Positions 23,386 through 32,800 of a stretch of 64,000 bases of DNA are shown one piece after another. The stretch is from Ampullaceana balthica (Eukaryota > Mollusca > Gastropoda > Lymnaeidae), in assembly GCA_944989445.1 (NCBI GenBank), contig CALYLW010000055.1, positions 1,803,001-1,867,000 of the forward strand, read 5' to 3'. The translations under genes and the position numbers were made by a program. Under the pieces are notes generated by a model, which did no database searches, had not been told where the DNA came from, and was given only the letters and a program-made list of their open reading frames with translations. Positions within the stretch are counted from its first letter, which is position 1. Each line of letters starts with the position of its first letter.

Positions 23386-24798
23386 TTTGACTATAAATCC
23401 CTTATATATGAGACCTAACTTACAGTATTGATTATGTTCAAACGCGACAAACATTTACAGACTGAATCTGTTTTAACTCCCCTTTGCTTTATAACCCCGG
23501 GGAGAGGGGAAAGGTCTGGTCACCGATCGCTGGACCGAGCTCAGCGTGACACATAAAATTTAAACAAAAGCACGCCGGTACATCGACGGATGGCGTCAAC
23601 GCTTGAACTGAACTGTCACGTGAAAAAAACAAACAAAAAAAACAGTGAAATTGAATTACATACGTTGTATAGAGATACAATAAAATTCCATTAATTAAAT
23701 TACAGTATTTTCGATCGATCTGAAATTTTGATACGATGCATTGTTAGGTGACACGGGTCCATGTGCCAAATTTCAGCTCGACGGCATGACGGGAAGTGGG
23801 TCATTTTTTACTTCTGTTTTTCCGCGGTGCCCGCCCAAGAGACGGCGGTGAAGTTAATATAAGGGATTTAAAAACAAAGTTTTTGACTATAAATCCCTTA
23901 TATATGAGACATAACTAAAAGTATTGATTATGTTCAAACGCGACACACATTTACAGACTGAATCTGTCGTAACTCCCCTTTGCTTTATAACCCGGTGGGG
24001 GTGGGGGTGTGAGAGGGGAAAGGTCTGGTTACCGATCGCTGGACCGAGCTCAGCGTGACACGTAAAATGTAAACAAAAGCATGCCGGTACATCGACGGGT
24101 GGCGTCAACGCGCGAACTGAACTGTCACGTGAAAAAAAACCAGTGAAATTTAATTACATACGTTGTATAGAGATAAACTAATAAGTAAAATGTAAAAAAA
24201 ATCTTTTTTTTAAAAGGACACGTTTTTATTTACAAACATTTACAGGCTGAAACGCGCTGATCTCCCCTGTCCTTGATGTAAACACGGGAATTTGGTTAAC
24301 GAGGGCTGGAGTGAAACCAGTGAGCCGTGAAGGTCAACTCTAGCAGACGACTATACATTCTAAATAGTGATAAATAGAGATAAACTAAAAATTGATTAAT
24401 TTAATTACGGTACATGCGATCGATCTGAAATTTTAATACAATGCATTGTCATCCAAGATCTATCTGTGGTAACATTTTGAGATCTCTAGGACCATCAGAA
24501 GTGGTTTAATTTTATGTTTCAAGATTTGAAGGAAGGATAGATGGATGGATACAACGTACAAACAGTGTGACTTAAATAAAAGCGTGTAAAAATGCATTAA
24601 TTTAATTACGGTACGTTCGATCGATCTGAAATTTTGATACGATGCATTGTTAGTTGACACAAGTCTATGTACCAAATTTCATCTCAATGGCATCACGGGA
24701 AGTGGCTAATTTTTTACTTTTGTTTTTCCGCCCGACCGACGTACGAAGAGATGACGACAGAGAGAGAGACAAGATTTCGAAGTTAATATAAGGGATTT
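23386..24798. repeat. Three repeat units bounded by AAATCCCTTATAT inverted ends
   Basis: Two long units (about 23386-23865 and 23890-24430) start AAATCCCTTATATATGAGAC and share 'accgatcgctggaccgagct' and 'acatcgacg..tggcgtcaac'. A third partial unit (about 24400-24798) repeats 'cgatcgatctgaaatttt' and 'catcacgggaagtgg'. Unit ends read 'gttaatataagggattta', the inverse of the start. The sub-terminal 'cgggaagtg.gtcatttttt' block also occurs in the Helitron at 17120. Confidence 0.7.
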
Positions 24799-24936
24799 AA
24801 ATACGGCCTTTGGGGGGAGGGTCAAAGCTTTGTGACGTCATATTAGAAAAAAAGGGGGGTCTAAGTTTTTGTGACAAGGGGTGAGGTGGGTAAAAATTGG
24901 CCAAAATCACGTGACGTCATTTATGGACGGGCCCCT

Positions 24937-25812
24937 ATTTTACTTTGCACATGGACCAACGAACCTTAGACGGAACATTGGAGGGGGGAGGGAAGTAGGC
25001 TAATATTAAAATTTGGAATGTAACTGTTGTTACATTTTATTAATTGCACATTATCACTGGCGTGAAGTTTTTTAATTATTTTTTTAAATTGTTTTTTTAA
25101 AAATAAATAACAGAATAATGTTAGAAAAATCGTATGTATATCATGTAATCAATAGCAATCTATTAATGTGCACAGGTGTTTCTATAACTGAGTGCTTCCT
25201 ACTCCTAAAACGATATTGATTCCTGTAAATGTCATTCACTTGTTCCGACATTGTTTCACTTTTTTCTTTACCTTTAATTTCTTTGGATAGAGTTATTTTT
25301 ATTTTTACAGTGAATTAAAAAAAAACTTGACCTCAATGATAATTAACTGGACCAAGTACAAACTGCTTAATATTCCTTGTAATTAAAGTTGTGTGTGTGG
25401 TAGAACTTTAATGATTACGCCGATCCCGACTGAGCTTGTTTCAAGTTCTCAGTCGTGTAAGGAAGATATAATTACATCACATCCGTAATTTCTTGTTTCA
25501 GGTGTTCGTTTTTTCTTCATATAATCTGTGCATTCGGTGAGTGCATCTTAAATACGGCTGTATAGCATCTTCTTGAAATGATCTGAAAGAAAAATATAAG
25601 AATATATTTTTAAAAAAAATTAGTGATGAAAACTAGTGTGGTACAAAATCTCGACACCTTTCTAAGTATGATAGGTTATTGTGCCGTTATAGACTTCATA
25701 TAATTTGAATACTTCATTTCCTTTGTATTTTTATATGACATGATTTTGTATTTTAGCTTACATTGAATACTATCACTTAAGGTTTCTTTGATTTGCTATA
25801 ACTTAGCAGAAG
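24937..25812. other. 5' flank of the small three-exon gene
   Basis: No element recognised. A possible non-coding exon could lie near 25500-25545, but this cannot be settled by eye. Confidence 0.35.
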
Positions 25813-27732
25813 ATGTTACGATACACTCCTACTGTACGCAGAGTAACTACTGTAAAGCAAATGCTTGCAAATGATCAACACACAATAATCACTAGATCTT
25901 TACAGAGATGGGATGTAGTCTTATCAAAAACAAAAGGGACCGTTGCTCCTCCAGGTAACAACTATTTTCAAATAATGATGTTAAAAGATATTCTTTAAAA
26001 AAGAAAATTATAAGTGACGGTTGACAAGTGTTATAGTTATAGTAATACATTTCTGATTAACAATTAAAGAGATTCTATTAACTATCTATCTATATATATG
26101 ATTCACTTCATGGGACCATGTGAGACAAGCTGCAAGTATGTGCAACCGAGCATGACGAATGACCCTCGCTGGGGTCAACTAATCACAGATAACGGTTGGA
26201 AAGCGAAGGTAGTGGAGGGGGTGACAAACAATGGTCCTTGCGTTTAACTTGCATTGTTCCTTCACAGAAAACTTGAGATTCGCAGTGTACTGGTTATCAC
26301 GTCCGCCTCATGCGGCGAAGGTCCTGGGTTCAAGCCCCAGCGAATACATTTATTTAAAAAAAATAAAATAAATGTCTGCTTGTGCCCGTTCTTTTACCCC
26401 TTTATTGCATATCATTCGCCGCATATCGTAACACGCGTTTTACATAAACGTATTTAAATAAAGTGTCAGTAATCAAATATATCAGTGGAAATTTATTTAA
26501 AGTTGCGCGTTTTGACGTGACGTCACATTTCTTAAACACCTCCCCCCTCGTCACACATCATCACAAACGTGTGACTCCCCCTCCCCAAGGTGCGTGACGT
26601 CATTTATGGACGGCCCCTAACAAGGGCGGCAAATTGGAGACTCTATGCGAGATTCTACATTATACAATGCAGCTCGGCCTCATTCTTTAAAAAAAAGTTT
26701 TTTGTTCATTTTATAAAGCTGACTTCATAGAAGTTAAGGGTGTACCGAATTTCGCCTGCAAATGTCTCGAAACCAACAATGAGTTGGCAGTCACCGACGT
26801 TCACTCGCGTTGTTTTGATTTCTTTGTGCTGTAGTTTGTGTCCGTTCTTTCTTCACTTTCTTTGCAAGAGCATGTCTGCGGCGTATGCTACGCCGCGGGG
26901 CGTCTAGTTAAAATTATTCCTCTTCAGAAGATCATTGGCTTTAGCTAAATGATCATTTATTTTAAAATGTGCCCTAATAGTGTCTTAAAAACTTAATATG
27001 ACATCTCTTTATGAGAACAATCATTGAATGCAAATTATCAGTGGTGTCACTAGGATGGTGTCACCCAGTTCGGTAGCTCATGGTGCCCCCCCCCCACTCA
27101 CGACGTACCCCATAGACCTATTCCAGTCTGCCAATGCAAAATAACGGCGCCATGCAAAATTTTACAATTTGGTGTCACCCATTGTGATTGTGTCACCCCG
27201 TGCTGTCCGCACCACCCGCACCCCCTAGTGACGCCCTTTCAAATAATGCGACTGCACCTTTAACTGATCATCTTTATTTGGTTTATGATAGCTATAGGCA
27301 TTAAATATAATTCTTTAGATTCCTATAATTATTTTATGTAAGAAAAACGATTGATTCATTTAGTTTCATATCTTAACTATCCACATGATATTTAAAAAAA
27401 AATATTCTTCTAATTTATTTAGCTCAGAAAGCACCCTACTTCGATTCAATAAAGAGAAGAGGATTTTACGTTGATGAAGTGGTAACAAAATTTACATGTT
27501 TGTTCGTTAAAAAATTATTTTTAAAGCTTTTCACTGCAAAAACTGTTAAATGTTTTTATTACATAACTGCGAAGGCTCTAAATATTTAGACATAATAAGT
27601 ATAAGGCTACATTTTCTATTTATGTTTTAGCAATGTTTTGATCGATCCTTCAACTTAATACCAGGGGAAAAAACAGTTGTAAAAAGTTTTTATCGTATCA
27701 TCGTTAAGTCTAGTGAATTAATTAGTGAATAA
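25813..27732 (+). CDS. Unrecognised small three-exon gene, 100 aa
   Basis: Exons 25813-25954, 27423-27481 and 27631-27732 have GT/AG borders and fully compatible phases (142 + 59 + 102 nt) and end in TAA. The protein starts MLRYTPTVRRVTTVKQML, which is basic and could be a mitochondrial presequence. It continues with QRWDVVLSKTKGTVAPP and KAPYFDSIKRRGFYVDEV, and ends with a CFDRSFNLIPGEKTVV block. That last block is vaguely like the ..FxLLPGE..V edge of Ig-like domains in family 2 glycosidases, but this is only a resemblance. The ATG lies 3 bp behind an acceptor-like 'cttagcag', so the first exon may be internal and the gene longer. It cannot feed in phase into the dioxygenase exon at 29860. 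Intron 1 holds a Helitron and a hAT MITE. Confidence 0.5.
26276..26347 (+). pseudogene. tRNA-like sequence (tRNA-Val-like body)
   Basis: 'gtgtactggttatcacg' matches the D-arm of animal tRNA-Val, and 'ctgggttcaagccccag' forms a perfect T-arm. The acceptor stem pairs over only about five bases and the anticodon stem has mismatches; the loop would place CAT at the anticodon. It is not a functional tRNA and is probably a SINE head or captured tRNA inside the Helitron. Confidence 0.6.
26405..26618. mobile_element. MITE of the GGGGCCGTCC/TGACGTCA family
   Basis: Contains 'gacgtgacgtcacatttctt' and ends 'gacgtcatttatggacggcc' plus cct. The 5' half resembles the reverse complement of 4730-4850 ('cgtaacacgcgt', 'ggaaatttatttaaagttgc'). 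The left end is not complete. Confidence 0.65.
27039..27239. mobile_element. Compact hAT MITE, sister of the element at 1974
   Basis: Left end CAGTGGTGTCACTAGGATGG, then 'ggtgtcacccagttcggtag'; right end 'accccctagtgacgccc'. Flanks CAAATTAT / CAAATAAT are an 8-bp duplication with one change. Confidence 0.75.
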
Positions 27733-28019
27733 ATCAAAATCTTTTGCGAGAAATTGAGACATTCAGACTAAAAAAAGCAAACTAGTAACAAAAATTATCT
27801 ATTCGTTTAAAAAAAAATGACATTCACCATCTTTGCTTTAAGCTGGTCCTTCATTGTCAAAGGGGATAAAAATGTGTTTTTCCACTGAAAATTTTGCCAT
27901 TATATTCACGCGAACCTTAGAGTTACCACGGTATTACTACCAATTTTTGTAAGCAATATCCATTATAAAGCAAACCTGCCAATCCCTAATATACTGAAAG
28001 CTTATTAGTTTTTTTTCCC

Positions 28020-28375
28020 CTGAAACATTTCGCAAAGAATCTTTCGTACTGCTACGTACTCCGAATCATTTATACGCAACGAATCACTGCTTCGCAATAC
28101 GGCTGTCTAAAACCGTAATGTTTGCATAATTTAGTATAAAGTTCCATTTTCAGAACATCTTGTCAAGTGAAACAGCGTTTACTAGTTTCTGTCGCCACGG
28201 GATGCGAGAGCATTGTGTAGCTATCACAATGCCCAGTCGCCTTTATTTTACCCCAACTAATTTGAGGTACCCATCAGAACTGGGTAGACCAGGAACATCC
28301 GTTTAAGCCACTAGACCAAACTCCTGGCTTAACAAAGACTTGAACCCATGGCCCGCCGAACGCGCACCGTGCCCT
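28020..28375 (-). mobile_element. Old diverged tRNA-derived SINE
   Basis: 'gaggtacccatcagaactgg' and 'gacttgaacccatggcc' align with 'taggtacccattcagagctg' and 'gattcgaacccgtgaccat' of the younger SINEs, in the same orientation. The tail and B box are eroded; the left boundary is approximate. Confidence 0.55.
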
Positions 28376-28519
28376 ATTCTCTTATTTTCTTTAGCGTTAT
28401 GATACATAGTAATACATCATATAGAATGGGACTGCAATAAAGCTTTTAAATAAAATACAAAATACACAAACAAATTGTGCAATGAAAACAATAAATTTGA
28501 GCTTTATTTTTAGACTGAT

Positions 28520-28556
28520 ACGACAGTAAACGTTTCGGCTAATGCCTTCATCAGTA
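28520..28556 (-). ncRNA. Hammerhead-ribozyme-like motif in the Penelope terminal repeat
   Basis: On the minus strand the order is CTGATGA (28548-28554), a 3-bp stem GGC-ATTA-GCC, then GAAA (28533-28536), then GTC (28522-28524). This is the conserved hammerhead core with its usual cleavage triplet. Stem III would be very short and stem I is not convincing on this copy, so it may be active only in another context or be dead. Hammerheads are known from Penelope-like elements. Confidence 0.55.
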
Positions 28557-28745
28557 CAACATAAAATACATTCTTACAATACTTACATAAGTAATAATAA
28601 TATTCTTAAAACATATTGTATTTAAAATATTTATGTTAAATAAAAAGAAAGGAAAAACAAAAACAAACATGGACACAGGATATAGCAAAAAGGGGGAAGT
28701 ATCCAAAGTTACAGTAAAAACCACAACGGGAACAAGATTATGCAG

Positions 28746-29174
28746 TTAAGTAAAATTATGAATTTGGTTAATTCCATATGGAGCCAACGTACCAAATCTT
28801 TTTATGAGTCTATTTTCCATGTGGACTCTATCATGGGTATTGCTTGCATATAAAATACCAGTTACTGCAATATCTGATATGCCGTTATGGTCAACACTGT
28901 TAAAATGTTTAGAAACAGGACATTGAGCCTGTTTATTTATATTATACAGGTGTTCTCTAAACCGATCTCCAAGACGACGACCAGTCTCACCCACGTAAAT
29001 TTTATTACACCTCTTGCAAAGAATTGCATAAATCACGTTGCGACTTGTGCAAGTGAATCCATCTTTTATTAAGAATTTTTCAAGAGGGAAAGAAATGTTG
29101 TTAATTTCCATCACATATGGACAAGTATTGCAACGGTTACGGTTGCAACCTTTTGTTCCAATATATGCTTTCAT
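28746..29174 (-). CDS. GIY-YIG endonuclease region of a Penelope-like element
   Basis: 142 codons. A cysteine-rich start (GCNRNRCNTCPY) is followed by TSRNVIYAILCKRCNKIYVG and ETGRRLGDRFREHL, the GIY-YIG domain with its catalytic arginine and the glutamate further on (HMENRLIKRFG). This is the C-terminal endonuclease that in full elements follows the reverse transcriptase and nicks target DNA. The frame is intact but the upstream part is missing, so it is probably not expressed. Confidence 0.88.
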   Translation of the reverse strand: MKAYIGTKGCNRNRCNTCPYVMEINNISFPLEKFLIKDGFTCTSRNVIYAILCKRCNKIYVGETGRRLGDRFREHLYNINKQAQCPVSKHFNSVDHNGISDIAVTGILYASNTHDRVHMENRLIKRFGTLAPYGINQIHNFT

Positions 29175-29869
29175 TGTGGGAAGGTGACTTCTTACAAGAA
29201 TATCTCTGAGGCTTCTATCTCTCCGGAAAGCAAAAAAAGCATTAGCCGAAACGTTTACTGTCGTATCAGTCTAAAAATAAAGCTCAAATTTATTGTTTTC
29301 ATTGCACAATTTGTTTGTGTATTTTGTATTTGATACATAGTAAATGTGTTAAGTTAAGGAAGCCAAAATATATCAAATTAAAGTTGAAATACATCGCAAC
29401 AATTTTCCGATATTCACAAACAACTTGTTTGCTAAGTGAAAAAAGGCGTATTCTTTACTGTAACGTTGTTAGTGTCCATTGTGTCTCGTCTCTAAACTGC
29501 ATATTCAAACTGTGCCAGTCCACCAAATCATTGCTCGATTATTATTATTATGCGTTCTTCATTGATAAAAAATATATAAAAAATTTTTTTTGTTAGGTGT
29601 AGAAACCGTTTAGACGTTGGCCATGTGCAGTGGTTATCTAATCGTTAGGTCTGCATGCGACTAACTTTGGAACTTTAGTATGAGAACAGACTACCCATTC
29701 ACCTTGAACGTTCGAATATAGTATTGAGTTAAAATAAGACGTTTGAATGGACAGAGCCTGGTTATAAAATAGTACATCATTGAATATAGGCTACGCGTGG
29801 GGCACCTATAAGAGCTGGGCGGTAACCCGCTCGCCTCACAGCGCCGACCCTTATTTTAGATATAGTAAA

Positions 29870-32800
29870 ATGTATTCAAATGTTCTCTCTCCGCACGTAC
29901 AGTACCAACATGTGAAACATACTGGCGTGAGGGACCTGTCATTGGTTGATGGTGGTCAACATATTCAGGTGACATGGGAGGACCAACATATCTCTAGGTA
30001 AATGACTTCATACATATGTGTCGTCAATATGTGTTGTAAACATGGCAGGGGCATCCACGGTGGGGTAGCAGCTTTCTCTCGATTGGCTTTGAATTTTCCA
30101 TGTCATAAATTTAAAATAAGGAAAGAAAATATACTAAAAATTATTTACAATGACATTTTTGGGATCTTAAGACTATGCGTGGCTATTTTGTTGACGTGAT
30201 AAGAAGATCATTCTCTAAACGAGTCCAAACTGGGCTTAGCTTAGAAATATCTCCAAATAAGCTGTTTGAAAAAGACACGTTTTGTCTTGTCTTGTCTTAT
30301 CTACACAGACGCTCCTTCTATACAGAAGATTAATTCGTCCACAGACCATGCCGATCTGTTGGCAAGTGATGCAGCGATCACAGGCCACGGCTATAAGGGT
30401 TCCACGCATTACCCAGCCGCCCTTACGTCCCTAACTAGTGTTAGGTACCCATTCGGAGCTGGGTGGACTCAGGGACGCCTTAGGCCCCGGCAATAAATCC
30501 TTGCCTTAACATGGATTCGAACCCGTGACCATCGGTACGCCAGCCGAGCGCGCATGCCACTCGACCACCGTGCCGTTTTCATCGCATCGTCGCCCACCCA
30601 GTATGAGCAGATAACTTTTTAGGATGTAATTAATGTATATAGCGATGTACTAACATTTATTTTTCGATCACTAATTTTCTGGAAAAATTAAGATTTCATA
30701 AGCTCCAGGGGTATGAGTTTGGCTTGGACCTGTCAAGAGAGGATAGCAGCCCCTGATTTTGAATGCTCATTGTTTTATACGAGCAGGATATTTACTCACT
30801 AGAATAACATTTACAAAGAAATTCTCATAATTCATCAAGCTTTAAAGACAACGTAATAATTATGGCATTTTTGGATGTTATTTTAAAACAAATTTGTTGA
30901 CGCTGCTTTGAACTTATATGAAGCGAAAAATAATAATAAAAACCAATACGATTAACATGTTTCGCACAATAAGAATCTCTGACGTTATATTTGAAACTAC
31001 TTCGATACTTTTTTTTTGAACTGCCATCATTATAATGATACACATTTACAGGCAGCAATAATAAATCAGGAATTGCTGGATATCCGGTTTTGTTTTGTTT
31101 CAAGAATTTCTTCAACTGCGTTTCAGGTTTTACTAGAATTGTAAATTCTAATGCATATTACGGGCAAATAGTTTAAGGTCAACATTTAAGGGAGTGTCTG
31201 TGAGTTGACGGACAGTTGCCATCAGTGGCGTAACAACGGCTTGGCATTTGGGCAGTTGCCAAGGGCGCCGGCCTGCGCCAATTCAAAAGGGCGCAGCTAC
31301 ATCTCTAATTTTTTAAATCTTTATTTAAATAAAGGGCGCTAAAAATAAATTAGCCAAGTGCGTCAAAAACCCAGTTACGCCTCTGGATTGATATAGCCCT
31401 GTGCTCACGGCCCTTAAGTTAATCATTTGAGTTTAGTAAAAAGACATAAAGATACGACTTAAACACATCATCATCATGTATTAGCACATGAAGAGCAACA
31501 AGCTCTAATAATGAACGTTCTGGAAAGATGGACAGGTTCTGGTACAGGAAATAAGAACATAAAATTAAAAGGAGTTTACAATGTGATCAACACGAGGTAG
31601 ATGATTTCACCTGCACCCAATGATTCCTAAAGCCTACAGAAACCACTTCTGACAAAAAAGAATTAGTTAGTGTTTAATTACTTTGTTCATCACATACTCC
31701 TGCTTTAGTTCCTACTTGCGCCGCTGGGGCCATTAATTTAAATAGAGTAGGCGTTTGAAACATTCGCAATAAGCACCTTTCACAACCGTCAACGGGCTCT
31801 CCCCCGAAGATGAAAGGAAATACCCCACAAATGGCCGAAAATAGTCAACCATTAGATAATTTAGGTAATAATATTGTAGTTAGCCACATACAACCCCCTT
31901 AGTTGAATGATCAAAATTTCGGATGTTTTTTTTTAGGTTAGGGGGTTGGGGCTGGTGGAAGGGCGGGACGTACTAAAGAAGTTTCGAGAATAAGAGCACA
32001 TCAAAATTTTAAACTATAATTAAAATGCGGTTAGATTTATAGCATTTAAGTTACCTTTCGGGTTATACTAAGGTAATAAAGAAATGCTGTTTTTTTGTGA
32101 GTTTTTTTTAAAAATTTTTAAATTTTTAACATGGCATGACTGAGACCACGCGTGATCTGTTTCTTAGATTTCATGCAATGTGGCTGCGACATAACTGTCA
32201 GTGTGAAACATGCTTGCCTCAGACATCCACAGTCTTAGTCGATTTTTCAAAGATTGACGACAACATCAATGTATCCACTGCTCGGTTGGAAGGTATTAAA
32301 TAAATTAGAAGCTCTTGCCCCAACAGAACTGGTCAATTTTAATGTAATTTTGTACTTATCAAAGGATCACTCTCGGAAAGTAATAATAGATATATAAATA
32401 TGTAAATTTTCATTGAGCAGTTTATAAGTAACGCCGAAAAAATAGGATCGTATGATCCTCTCCTATTAAATCTACATTCCTAAAACGAAAACTTCAGTGT
32501 GTTTAAAACAACGAGGGCGATCACAATTTATTTACATACCATTATAACACCATAATGTGCCGTGCTATGGGGTAGCTTAAAGGCCAGATGGTAGTTAATA
32601 TTGTTATATTGAAGTAAGATATATATTATGTTTTATTGCGATGAGTTATTTAAATTACGCTCTCTTTTGAGTAGATTCGGTGCAGACATTATGTGTGTCA
32701 GGGCAAAGCCTTTTAGAAGCTTAAGATAATGTGCTTCAAGTTTCGCGAGTAATCTCTAATTTTCCTAAATAAATCGAACATATTTATTACCCAGTATCTT

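Larger units (their letters stand above)
22873..24936. mobile_element. MITE of the GGGGCCGTCC/TGACGTCA family, split by later insertions
   Basis: The left part (about 22873-23110) starts near 'gggacagtccataaatgacg' and has 'tgtttaagaaatgtgacgtc'. The right part (about 24800-24936) has 'ctttgtgacgtcatattaga' and ends 'gacgtcatttatggacgggc'. Together they match the copy at 4690-5066. The centre holds the telomere-like hairpin and three repeat units. Confidence 0.7.
26089..26907 (+). mobile_element. Non-autonomous Helitron (second family)
   Basis: The 3' end has a hairpin GCGGCGTA-TGC-TACGCCGC followed by GGGGCGTCTAG and T; the 5' end reads TCTATATATATGATTCAC after an A. The same ends occur on the minus strand at 47037-47497. 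It carries a tRNA-like segment (26276-26347) and a GGGGCCGTCC-family MITE. No coding capacity. Confidence 0.75.
28413..29330 (-). mobile_element. Penelope-like element, 5'-truncated, with inverted terminal arms
   Basis: A GIY-YIG ORF (28746-29174) lies between perfect 93-bp inverted arms (28453-28545 and 29239-29331, sharing 'aacgtttactgtcgtatcag'). An identical 13-bp sequence TGATACATAGTAA occurs at 28400-28412 and 29331-29343, a target duplication. The reverse transcriptase is absent, so this is a truncated insertion, with terminal pLTR sequence present in opposite orientations as known for Penelope-like elements. Confidence 0.85.

Noticed and set aside
26276..26347. Functional tRNA gene
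   Set aside because: Acceptor and anticodon stems have mismatches; it lies inside a Helitron.
29780..30001. Dioxygenase start at 29780 (longer N-terminus)
   Set aside because: An acceptor-like 'cttattttag' at 29850-29859 suggests that upstream sequence is intron or UTR; the ATG at 29870 fits family length better.
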